From Hetaerina americana (Eukaryota; Arthropoda; Insecta; Odonata; Calopterygidae): 64,000 bases of DNA. Of the stretch, positions 37,446-49,100 are shown piece by piece. Positions within the stretch are counted from its first letter, which is position 1, and every line of letters starts with the position of its first letter. The stretch is from the NCBI GenBank assembly GCA_022747635.1, contig JAKTNV010000001.1:32740540-32804539 (forward strand), given 5' to 3'. Below the pieces are notes generated by a model. It searched no databases and was not told the DNA's origin. It worked only from the letters and a program-made list of their open reading frames with translations. Made by a program: the position numbers and the translations under genes.

Positions 37446-40400
37446 ATAAGAAGGGAATCACACAGGATAATCATCTTTGAGGTCTACCCTTGACTACCAG
37501 CATTGAAGCTAAGGAATGATTTAAATTTCTGAGACATAAGTGATTTTATTCTAGGTATTTAAAAAAGGTCCTGGGGCACTACCTTTGACTAGTTCTATCA
37601 CTAAAGTAGTTGCTCGTAGGCGTGAATGTCAAAGTATTAATTGTTACTTCATCTCCAATTAAATCAACTCAAATTTTGAGCTGCCATATCTTCTGAAAGG
37701 TAAAAATTACCTTTCAATTTCACAGAGTTGAGTTTGGAAGACAAAATTATGGGTGGATTCAGATTCTGGCTTCAAACATTTTGAAATGCCAGTGCATCTG
37801 ACAGACATTTGCTTTCTGTATCCTCACTTTGAAACATTTGGCGCACATATCAACTGCTCTGGCCTTTGTGCTGGAGCACTTGGTGTGACAACTGTGGAGG
37901 TATATGCTTGCTTCATTGGGAGGGGTTTGGTACATGCTGATGTGAGAATCGGAACAACAGCAAACAATGTAGACTTACATAAAGTAAGAATTGGAATGCC
38001 TGTATGTCACTGGTCATTGGAAAATATTTGTTTTGTAGTATCACTGAAAACACACTTTGCTTATGTTAATCCAGTTGATATTTTTACCTGGTTCATGAGT
38101 CCACATTGGAGAATTGTAGTTCTAATTAATCTTGAGGAAGGATTCATATGCACAATATAATCCAGAGGGTTTCAATGACAACAATGGTTGGATGGTGATT
38201 CTGTAAGCCATGACTCTATTCTTGAGGGTGATGTTACTTCCTGAGTGCTAATTTGGAGAAAAAGTGAGGTGAGTATCGCACTAATAACACTTCATATCAA
38301 TGCATATCAAAAGCCAACAAATTTGGTAGGCATCTATTCTTAGTCATAATCTGTTTCAGGCTAGAGTTATTTTAATTTGAGCAACGCTCAAAATGAAAAT
38401 GATGAAGTTGGCATTGGCATGAAGCTACATAATACATTTTATGGTTAATGATCGTTGTGAGCTTGACATAATATGTACACACATGCAAGATAAATTTTGA
38501 CAATTTCCCTTACAACAGCAACATTCCCTAGAAATTCTGAGGTTAACCAATATGATGGATTCTCTTATTATTCATATTTTTATTCCAGTACCTTGTTATA
38601 TGGTTATTAAATGAAGAATACAATGTATCTTTCCACTGTCCTTTATTCACGTACAACTAGTTTCAATGCTCAAGAGTTGGGAGCCGGGAACAATTGAATT
38701 GTTATATGGTTTTCAATAATTCTTTAACAGTTGATATTTAAAGACAAATTTTGTTATATTTTGTCTATTATGTGGACTCTTTTTGTGTAGTCCCTGATAA
38801 CTAAAGCACATTCACGTGAACTTCTGTGCACCCCAATGACTTTTTCCCATGCCAACTATTTCAACACTCCTCATTCTTTTCATATACTCTCATGCATTTT
38901 CAAAATGCCTTTCCTTTCATCTCTATTCCTTTTAAATCCTAATATTCTCCTATGTATCACATCCTTGAACATTTCCTTGCATCTTAATATCTCTTTCTCA
39001 ATCTTTCCTACTTTTTTCAAATACTTCTTCAGGAGTTTCCTCCTTTATCCAGTTAATTTTTTGCATCCTTATCAGACCAATAGCTCAAAAGTTTTACATT
39101 TAGTCAAAACATGGAGAAGTGCAAAAAAGGCTATAGTGGGGTCTAGATGGTAAAATCTGCACTCGGCTGGATTCTTATTTGGGATTGGGCACTCAAAGTA
39201 AATATTTAGAAACCCCTTTAGCCAAATTTTTAGCTCCCTAGGTGGCCCCCGAGTCTCCTATCACAAAAAATGTGTTTTTTCAAAAAACATTTTTCCTGAG
39301 CGATTCTTTGCTTTGAAAAATACGATAAAATTCATAAACATACATATTTATGTCCAAAAACATTCTGATTTTTTTTTTCAAATTTTTTGGATCAAAATTG
39401 AGCTAAGGAAAAATATTATAATTTTTCAAGAATTTTTAGATTATGTAGGTAATTTTTGGCAAACTTATAAATAATTATCTTTCGTGTATTTTTTTCTATT
39501 GTCTGGAATGGTGGGGTTAGATATACCATTTTCTCTCCATAAAATCCTCAAAATTCGAAAAAACTCATTTTTTGGTGTTTTGCTCAATGTTTTTAGCACA
39601 TAAACTCAACTGCATGTCAATAAATAACGATTTTTGATATATTTTTTCGTCATTTCTAATAGCGGGATCAGGTATTACGTATTTGCTCCTAACTTCAGCA
39701 TTTGCTACCAAATTTTGCACATAACTATTTTCACACATTTGTAAAAGCCTATAGGAATGTTTCTTACATAGCGGTTTTGGTACCTTTCTGACCCCAGTAG
39801 TATTAAATGCCTGAAAACATTTATGGAAATCTGAAAAGCATTATGACAACATCAAATATCTATCTTATGAATATTAGGTGAATGCTATCATGTGGTATGT
39901 ATAAAGCCAATTAAACGGTTATAAACCTTTGCCAATTGTCATGTCAAAGCTAGCAATAGTGGGGAAGCTATAATTATACTTATGTTAAGTATTTATCTGG
40001 TTATTTTATATTCAACTTGATTCCTTATCTGTAAGTAATACTTGGATGGTAGTTTCTATCATCTTTAATATTGCTCTATTATTTTTATACATGCAATAAA
40101 TTTCAATGTAATCCATTAAACAAAATTAACTACTTTCACTACATGGCGTACTATGTTTAGCAATTGAATTTTTGTTAAAAATTTATTTTCATCCACCAAA
40201 GAGAGTTCAAAGAAATTCAGGATATGCCACAATAGTTATTTTAATCAAGGCATGACACATGCCAATATGCAAGATTAAACAACATAATGAATTCAATGTC
40301 ATTGAAAAGATACAAATAATAATTAACTATAGTGAAATCTAAACCATTTGTGAAGTTACCTCAAAGACGTCTCAAATAACAGAAAAGTGGGTAATTCCAA

Positions 40401-40800
40401 TATGTAATGGATGTCATTAACAAAGAGGAATTGAAAAAATGAATTCCCAGCTACTTCAGGAGACACAATATCCCAATGAAAACCAAATAACAAGACAATT
40501 TCCCAATGTCTTAAATAAGTTAGCAAAAAAAGTGAGCCATCTCAGAAAGTAGGTAATTCGTTTCTAATTATGACCATTCTGGCTATTGGGATATTTCACA
40601 AATAGCTTTTATGATAGAAATCTCTAGAAAATATTCCCTTATTTTTGGTAATATAATTAATTCATTTCATGAAATGGTATAAATTCTAGAAAATATGTTT
40701 TAGGGTTTAGTAATATACATAGATAAAAATAATATATCAGGTTGAGTGCAATGAGTTGACAATATCGTTAAACCTGCACTACCTATTATAAAACCATAAA
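37446..40800. other. CpG-depleted AT-rich interval
   Basis: Besides the unassigned frame at 37753-38160, a minus-strand TTGAAACTAGTTGTACGTGAA at about 38650-38671 resembles the GAAAC side of the hammerhead-like repeats in intron 6. A very AT-rich stretch with nested near-palindromes lies at 39200-39420 (for example AAAAATGT and ACATTTTT at 39266-39296). No gene was recognised. Confidence 0.5.
37753..38160 (+). other. Unidentified open frame, 135 codons
   Basis: This is the longest open frame in the CpG-depleted interval upstream of ACAT1. It contains several Cys and His residues (for example FGAHINCSGLCAGALG) and no domain I recognise. It lies just downstream of a retrotransposon 3' end. No splice structure or poly(A) signal was assigned. 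It could be a decayed element or a chance frame, and I give it low weight as a gene. Confidence 0.2.
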
Positions 40801-41070
40801 CACAGTAATCAACCCGAAGGTCGGTTTAGTAGGTGATGGTAGAAATCACCCAGTACTAAGCCCTATACGGGGTGTGAAAATTCACACATCAGGGTAGGGG
40901 GGCCAGGTCCTTTCCCTGTGCCGGTTATGGTTTCCCAGGAAGACCTGGTACCCGAAAAATCACTTAAGCTTGGGTGGAGCTACAGGTTCCCAGAGTGCCT
41001 TGCCCGGGAATCGAACCCGGGACCCTCCGGTCTGCAGTCCAATGCTCTACCCACTGGACTATCGCGACCC
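40801..41070 (-). mobile_element. SINE, family B, with tRNA-Cys-like head
   Basis: The head is at 41001-41070 on the minus strand: A box TAGTCCAGTGGGTAGAGC, then GACTGCAGACC with GCA in the anticodon position, and B box GGTTCGATTCC. This closely resembles tRNA-Cys. The 5' GGGTCGC has no pairing partner after the T-arm, and the sequence continues into a non-tRNA body (CCTGGGAAACCATAACC, ATGTGTGAATTTTCACA, CCGACCTTCGGGTTGAT) shared with 22083-22263. It is therefore a SINE and not a working tRNA gene. Confidence 0.88.
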
Positions 41071-41284
41071 ACACTACCTATTATATACAGCAGCAAGTCT
41101 GCACCCTCTCTTAAGTTTCTAATATTCATCTGCCTAGAACTATTCATAATTACTCTTCATTCATTTTCTGCATCTGTGTATTTTGAAAAAAGTATGGGTT
41201 CCAGGTAAGTTGTCCCTCCCTTCAGTCTTTGCCTATCTTCTGAAATTATGCATTACATGCTCTTTTCTATCTGTTGAATGCCTT

Positions 41285-41526
41285 CTTGAATAGTAGCTTT
41301 AGAAGTGGTGACAGACAATTGAGGAAATTTGCACCATTAGGAGTGGATGGAAATAGAGGAAGGGAGGAGAGAAACCGGGAGTTGGCATTAGCCTACTCTT
41401 AATGAAAGGCGCCAAGAAACAGCTTCAAATCTTCAAGGATTGGGATACCACTGAAAAAATCTGCCAATACCAGGATTCGAACCTGAGTCCTCTGGGTGGG
41501 AAGCCAGTACATTAGCCACCACACGT
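41285..41526 (-). mobile_element. tRNA-derived SINE, family A
   Basis: On the minus strand it runs from a GTGTGGTGGCTAATG head through B box GGTTCGAATCC (near 41482), TTCAGTGGTATCCCAATCC, CTTGGCGCCTTTCATTAA and GTAGGCTAATGCC to a CTACTATTC tail. The order matches the copy at 7100-7399 but lacks a block of about 55 bp between the GTATC segment and CTTGGCGCC. Confidence 0.87.
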
Positions 41527-42340
41527 CTAAATACATCTTTCTTAAATCCCAACAGTTCCTTCACCTTTCTGAATAGAATGTACATTTTTCCCCATCTCCT
41601 TAAGCTCTGTATTTCTTTGCTCTGCTCTCTTCATTATGTTTCCTTTGGCTACCTTTCTTAGCTTCTTACCTTAGTTTATTGTTTAGCTCTTTGTAATTCC
41701 ATCACACAAATTCTGTGTTCACGCTCTTCAAGTTTCTGGGAATACTAAGCCCTCTTTTCAAATGGAATTCCTCTTTTGTGTCTTCCTTTCAATTGCCATC
41801 TGCTCAGCTGTACCAGGGTCTTGCGTTACACTGACCATGGAGGCCCTGCATCCTCTACTGCAGAGCACAACACTTGGCCCAAAGGGCTGATTACTGAATT
41901 TCCAGGACTCATTTTTATATATGGTTCCATGAGCATGAAGCAAACACTGAGAAATATTGCATAAAAACATGAATTGTGTAGTTATGATTCTATTCAAATA
42001 AAAAGAAGAGTCATCTTTTGATGTTACAACCATGCTCCAATGATGTATGCAGTACTTAGGCACAACTCTTGAATACATATCTCATTTTGGTAGCAGTAAT
42101 AAATTATTCCAAGCATAGTAGCCAGATTTGTCAAAACAAGTGCTCAGGTCGCCTCTGTCAAATTAACGGGAAGCAGCCATTAGATATCGAAAAAGTATAT
42201 CATTTTACATTAGCTTTTAGTATAAAATGAGCTTTCCCCAGCATTCTTCCATACCCGTCCCATCAACCTTGGTTAAATGAGACACAAAAAGGGTACTTAC
42301 TGACAAGTAAACTTAAATGTGTTATAAAGCATACTATGGT
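41527..42340. other. CpG-depleted interval upstream of ACAT1
   Basis: No gene or repeat was recognised. Short frames overlap on both strands without motifs. Confidence 0.5.
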
Positions 42341-43087
42341 TTTGAGTGACGCTGTGAGTGGCGCGTTTAAGTACGCATAAAAAGTGTACTCGAAAAGTCG
42401 ATATTGTCAAAACTTTTCCATCTAAGTAATTTACATTTTTTTAAGCTTGTTCTCAGTAGAAAACTAAAACCTTTAATTTTGAAAAATAAAACAACTCATG
42501 TAATTTTTTGAAAATACGTTTCTTTGTCCCCTTTAATTTTCTAATAATACTGGCGCTAAAACCGCGACCGCAAAAAAAACAACCATCTACAAGTATTTAT
42601 TTATTGCTTTATTCACCATAGGCCGGTTCAACATGATTCCGTCGTATCTCGACAGATGTGGAAAAGTTAATGGACGTTATGCATTCAATGATATTTGCAG
42701 CAATTATCACATTTAATTAGAGAAAAGAGTTTATCTTGCATGAGTTCGATTTTTTGTGGTATTTTCTTGACCAAATTTTAAATCTAAATATTCTCCCTCT
42801 CCAGAAGTAGTGAGTCAAACTAAAGTTACTGTTACTGTTGAAGTTAGCACAATTGTTGACTCATGGCATGAACTGGATTTCTAATCAGTTAATTTAATCT
42901 TTAAACTAGAGATTCGGAAGGATCGAATCAGAGAGTAAACTCACGGAGAATTTATTTACAGTAGATAATTACGGTTGGGGTCATTTTATCTGGCAACGTC
43001 GCCATTAAAGGTGATCGAGCGACGTATATTACACAAATTTCTCGCCAGCAAAGGGTTTCAGCTGCTGAATTAGTACTCTGGTACGTA
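42341..43087 (+). promoter_or_regulatory. CpG-retaining upstream region of ACAT1 (presumed promoter and 5' UTR)
   Basis: CpG dinucleotides become frequent again here after several kilobases of depletion, for example around 42350-42410, 42550-42570, 42630-42650 and 43015-43025. The rise spans the start codon and first three exons and stops near 43620. This fits an unmethylated promoter. No clear TATA box or initiator could be assigned, and no upstream non-coding exon is visible. Confidence 0.5.
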
Positions 43088-43120
43088 ATGGCATCTTTGC
43101 GGCCGTCTTTCAGGAAATTG
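43088..43120 (+). CDS. ACAT1: ACAT1 exon 1 (start codon, residues 1-11)
   Basis: This short first coding exon reads [11 protein letters not shown] and ends at the strong donor GTGAGT (43121). The ATG is the first in-frame Met after an in-frame TAG at 42962-42964, which supports the start, and a G follows it at +4. With exon 2 it gives an Arg/Lys/Ser-rich leader lacking acidic residues over about the first 28 positions, as expected of a matrix-targeting peptide. Phase 0 at the junction matches exon 2. The exon is too short to prove by homology, so it rests on the donor, the frame and the leader composition. Confidence 0.8.
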
Positions 43121-46100
43121 GTGAGTTTTTCGTGTACAAAAACATAAGCAGCTATTCTGTAAGATTCGATGAAGATTAGGTAAATGAGTTTTATGTTGAT
43201 CTTTGGTTTATATATATGGCATTCCTCTTAAATTAAAACGATTACTTTCGGCACAGATTTTCCTTAAGAACAAACGCAGCTATTCCTCAAAACCCTCCGG
43301 GAACGATGTTGTTATATTATCAGCTGTACGTACTCCAATGGGATCATTTTGCAGCTCCCTGTCATCTCTACCGGCTACAAAATTAGGGGCAATTGCTATA
43401 CAGGTATATCTGAGACATCCAGTGAAGTTATTTTTGATTAAAATCTTACCATTTTAACATAACTAACGAAGGGGCTCATACTGAATTCCGTACCATTTTA
43501 GGCTTCAATTGAAAGGGCTGGAATCCCTAAAGAAGAAATCAAAGAGGTGTACATGGGGAATGTATGCCAAGCAGCACTCGGGCAGGCACCAGCGAGGCAG
43601 GCCACTCTATTTGCTGGTAAATTATTTCTGAAATATGGATATTGCAAATAGTAACTAAATTATTGTCCTGGTGTTTTGAAATTTGGTATTACCTCATATT
43701 TGGACACTATTCCTTGTTCTGAAATCCAGCATTGGGTGAACTGTTCACATAAGCAGTTAATTTAAACTTGCCAAATGGCTACCCCTTATGTGTATTATGT
43801 GTTTTCATGAATGAATACTATCGTTTGTGTTCTATATTTTGCATTTGAACTATAGTCTATTGCCATTCAAACTCTCATGAATAAATCACCTTTCTCCCTG
43901 TGCTATCCGCTTATGTGTTCCGATATCCTCGTATTCCGGTGAGATACTTTCTATATTGTGCGGTGTATTCAAATACATGGAAATTAGCTTTCAATGGCAG
44001 ACTTCAAATTATGGCTATATTTTAAGTGCCTAAGAAAAATTTTGTGTAACGTCGTCATGGTTTGGGGGTTAAGCCCCACTAAAGCATTTCCCCAAATGAA
44101 ATATTCCATGTTATATGGAGTAACTTGCATGTCAGAATCAGAATTTTATCTTAGTAAAGTAGTATGATATATTGACAATGTATGAGTTTTACATGTTCAA
44201 GGTCATTTGAATATGGCACCAGAACTTGTGTGCATAATCCACAGTGGCAATGTGCATATCAACAAAATGCGCCTCATATGTGCTTAATAGAAATAAAAAT
44301 GATAAGAATTTTTAGTTTTTCATGGCAGATAACCTAAAAACTAATATTTTTGATATTTTGATGGATAAGGCACTATAGTGTAAATTTTTGTCAAATGGTT
44401 GGTTCTCTTTGAACACTGCATATCCATTCTCACAAAAGGTGTGGAGAAGATAACTGCAAAACTGTAAATGTAACTGATTATTTTATAGGGCGATCAATCT
44501 GAGGATTAGTTGGTGGCAGCTCCCTAGAGTATCCCGTTTTCCACCCATCTCTTCATTTCCTCTTAGCTCTTTGTGATAACATTTTTCATTGGTTATCCTT
44601 GGCCTTCCTGTGCAATTTTTCCTGTCTATGTTGCCTTCATTAAAACTGATTAACTTTATAGTCAAGTAGCCATCATACATGCTATATTACAGATACATGC
44701 TGTAAACGGTTACCTATTTGATTATTTCATATATATTTTTTAAAGTTTATAATCAGATTGCTAATTGGTTCTTTATTACAATTAAATCTGAGCACTCTGG
44801 AGAAAATTGAAAGAAATTAAAACAAAATGTTATAATGATGAAGTATTATATTCTGGAAAAATCAATTAACCTATGGTCATAATCAACAGTAATGTGTCAA
44901 GCAAATCATAACTTAAACTATGCCTCTTTGGTGCCTTAATCATTCTTGAAGGGAAGACAAATATTCAAATTTTGTCCTAATTGTACAAAATTACGTTGGG
45001 TGACCCGTAGAACAACTTGGGTCATTTTCTTATTTTTTATCAATAAGAAGTATGAATTATAAAGTATTGACGATTAACATTTCAAAATTCATTGATAGTG
45101 GAGTAAAATATGAGATTTATAGGGAGGAGGGGGGGGGGGGAGTGAGTATGAAAAAGGGAAGAATGAAGTGCTGCACCCAGGGTGCTATTTCTTAAAAATG
45201 AAGGTTGTGAATGCAGATTGTAGAGAAGTAATATAGTTTATTGATAAGTAATGCTCATAATGTCATGTGATGAAGTTTGAGCATTAAGGGGAGTGTTACG
45301 TATTTCTAAAAGAACTATGGTTGTTACAATGTGTGGGTACTTGGGTGAGGTTGAAGGGGCATAAAATGACTGTAGTTTATAGTCTGCAGGGTTTTCAATG
45401 GTAATGGCATCTTTGTCAGATAGAGGGATTTTTTACCACTGACATTTACAGTGAAGCCAGTATGACAGGGAGGCAAGGGGCAGGAAGTGGAGAATTTCAA
45501 TTTGCAGTCATGTAGCATTCGTTCCACTTGGAAGAATAAGTTATGGGTTTTAAAATATGCTTATGTACTCATGAACAGTTACAAAGAAAGAACTCTTACC
45601 ATTGGTTAATCCTTCCCTCTTGACTTGCCTCCTTACTTTCTCTCTATTTCTTAATTCTTTTTCCATTACTCAGCCCTCCATTGTTAATTCACTTATGATT
45701 ATAATATTGCAAAAAGCTAACAGAATTGTTACAATAACATTTATTCCTACGGTTAAATACTGAGCCTTTAAGTTTTTATATTACTTGTAGAATATGAAAA
45801 AATACATCAGTGAAAATTTTCAGAGAAGCACCTGAGAATAAAGAATGTACTTGTAGGCCTGGAAAGTCCTAGGAAACTAGGAATATTTGTCAGACTCTGG
45901 GTCACCTTGTGTTTGGGCTTATTAGGTGACTATATGATACAGGAAAAGGGGTTGGCTTACCTGTCGTGAATTACTTTTTCCTGTCAGAGGGGTTCCTAAA
46001 TGTGAGTTTTACTGTACTACCTGTATTTAAACACCTGGTAACCTAAAGCCTGGATTTCACATGGTCCAGTGTACAATTCAAAACCATTTTTTTTTACTGA

Positions 46101-49100
46101 TGATGATTCAGGGGTACAATTTTGTTTTCCATGAGAATTGTAAATAAGAAGCAGCCATTGACATGGAAATTGTGAATGTCCTGGCAACCCCAATTATTAT
46201 AGTTATTTTAAATATAGTGGGTTGATAGTTGTTACGAATTGTTCCTTCAATTTAGCCTTAAAGATGAAAAACCGACTTGTGTTGCTCAAGTTTTGTGTGT
46301 ATATAATTATGTGCTTACAATTTGTTATTTTATGTGTGCATTGATATCCTCATTTGAAAATATTTTAGGTCTTCCAAAGACAGTGCCATGCACAACAGTG
46401 AACAAAGTTTGTGCATCAGGTATGAAAGCAATAATGCTTGCTTCTCAAAACTTATCATGTGGGCAAGTTGATGTTATGATTGCTGGAGGAATGGAATCCA
46501 TGTCTAATGTACCTTTTTACATGAAACGTGGAGCAACAAGTTATGGAGGGGTCAACTTATTGGTGAGTTGACTTTAAAATTTTCTGTTGACAATTCAAGT
46601 CATTAAATGAATTCATTGCAAAACTGAAAGTGTGGCATATGATATAGCAATGATTCTTGTTGAAAAATATTAAAGTCAGATAAATATTCTTATTAATAAT
46701 TATACCTGATTATAAAGATACCTGTTTGTTGTATATGAGACTATTGCTTGCAGTTGCTTTATGTGTGCACTAACTGTATAATTATTATAATATACAGTTC
46801 AAAAGCAGTACAGGTGATGGCCTAACACCCCTAAAATAGCAATCCTAAAATTTTCTAGTACTATGCATATAAGCACATCAGAATAAGAAAACATGGCAAA
46901 GGTGACTAAATCATCTGCACCTACATAAGACACCGCAAGCCACCACAAGGGCATGTGGCAGGGGTGTCCCTTGTGGTGGCTTGCGGTGTCTTATGTAGGT
47001 GCAGATGATTTAGTCACCTTTGCCATGTTTTCTTATTCTGATGTGCTTGTATGCATAGCACTAGAAAATTTTAGGATAGAGAATATGGTGAGTGAATTCT
47101 CTTGCTGTCTCGTGTAATGGAGCAGAGAATTCATCATAACCAGGGCTGAGAATTTAGGGAAATGCCAGACAAAATTTCAATTTTGGGCTAATAATTTTGG
47201 TTGACATCTTTTCCATGTTAAAAACTATTTTTTTGGGGATTGACCGAACAATTATGTTCTCTTTAAATTGAGTTCAGATTGTGCATAATCTTCATGTAAT
47301 GAGTGATTCTCATTGCATTATTCATGTTAAGTTTGATAATTTTTGTTCTTTCATAGAAAGTTTGAACATATTGGGTGACTTTCATGTGTATTTGCTCTCA
47401 ATCATAGGTAATTTAATCTTACTATGACCAATGAGACCTAGATGCTCAAGGTCAAGTTTTTGGTCTAACTGATATGATTCTACTTTACCATTTTACGTAT
47501 TTGAATATTTTTCAACTCTTTGGGTGATGTATCTACTTCCGTAAATCCATCACCCAAAAAATTGTCTAGTATGAGGGTATTTTGAGAGGTTTTCTGAATC
47601 CCCACCAAATGTCAGCTCAAGAGTTTCTCGTGTAGTAACAGGTAAACCTATATGAGTAAACACGTTAGGCATCAGTGTTCTGGGAAAAGATTTGTGGTGT
47701 GTACACCTCTCTTTTGTTGTTCCCGTTTAGAAATTTGTGAAGATGAAGAAAATTGAGATACTAGGAGTGATTAAATACTTTGTAAAGCAAGGTATGAAAG
47801 CAAAGGAAATTCATGCTGACTTTCAGAACCCTCTGGGGAACTGCTTCTTCATATTCAAATGTTGCCAAGGGGACAAACGAGTTTAAGTTTGGCTGAGAAA
47901 GCTTAGATGATGATCCGCGTAGTGGTTAGTCAAAATGTGCCACTACTCCCGGAAATTATTGAAAAAGTTAATAAAATGGTGATGTAGGACCGCCAACTGA
48001 AATTGCAAGTAATCACTGAAGCTGTAGGATATCATCTGAACGGGCAGATAACATTTTAATAGTGGAATTGGGTATGAGATAAATATTTGCTTGATGGGTA
48101 CCGTGACTCTGGATGCACTATACTGATCCATCAGAATTGAAATTTCTGGCCAATGGTTGACCTGTTTTAAGAACAACCAACAAGATTTTCTGCATCAGTT
48201 TATGACCACAGATGAAACTTGGATCCACTACTCTACCCCAGAGACAAAACAGCTGTCAAAGCAGTGGAAACATGTTGATTCACCATGACCAAAGGAAGCA
48301 AAGGCAATACGGTTGGCCGAAAAGGTGATGGTTTATTTTTTAGGGATTCAAAAGAGATTCTGCTAATATATTATCTTTCCACTGGTCAAAAAATTACTGG
48401 GCAATACTATGCTAACCTCCTGGACAAACTACAGCAAAAGATACACAAAAAAAGGTTAGGTTTGAAAAGGAAGAAAGTCATTTTTCATCAAGACAATGCA
48501 CGCCCACCCACAAGTCGGGAGTGTGTTTTTTGACTTTGTAGCACAGCGCAATGGAGCCTAAACTTCACCATGACAATGCCCCCAGCCACACATCCTTCAT
48601 CGTTACCAACCTCCTGGCCCGGAATACATCCTTGGTGGTCCCCAGGCCCCTCCCTTTTAGTCCTGACTTGGCTCTGTGTTTCTTTTTATTGTTTCCCCGA
48701 CTTAAGAGAGGGCTGAAAGTAAGGCATTGGAAGACTGTGAAAAACATCCAAAAGCATGTTACAATGTTCCTGAGAGACACTCCCATTGAGGAGTTTCAGG
48801 GTGCCTTCCAGGTGTGGCAGGCACGTGTCCGGAAGTGTATTAATTCAGGGGACAGTATTTTAAAGAATTTGACGCAGTTGTGCTAGTATGGTCAATAAAT
48901 CTATTTTTCCCAGAGAATGTGCATTACTTTTATAGTGGACCCTGTGTGGGAAAAATTGTTTCACTTAACAAATGTTTCGCTTTACGAATGATTGTGGAAT
49001 GTATGATGCAGGTTGTGCTAGGTTCCACTGCTGTCTAATTCTGATTTTGAGTTCACTTCAACAATTGTTTAACTCCTTTATAAGATTACTCAATACTTTT

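Noticed and set aside
38850..39100. Minus-strand retrotransposon tail
   Set aside because: One stretch (INWIKEETPEEVFEK) vaguely resembles a non-LTR tail, but no GRPR or YLGS block could be found.
41001..41070. Functional tRNA-Cys gene
   Set aside because: The acceptor stem has no 3' partner and the sequence continues into a repeated SINE body.
43203..43256. Alternative N-terminus for ACAT1 read through the exon 2 acceptor
   Set aside because: This reading has no ATG, and a good acceptor plus a phase-matched upstream exon with an ATG explain the start better.
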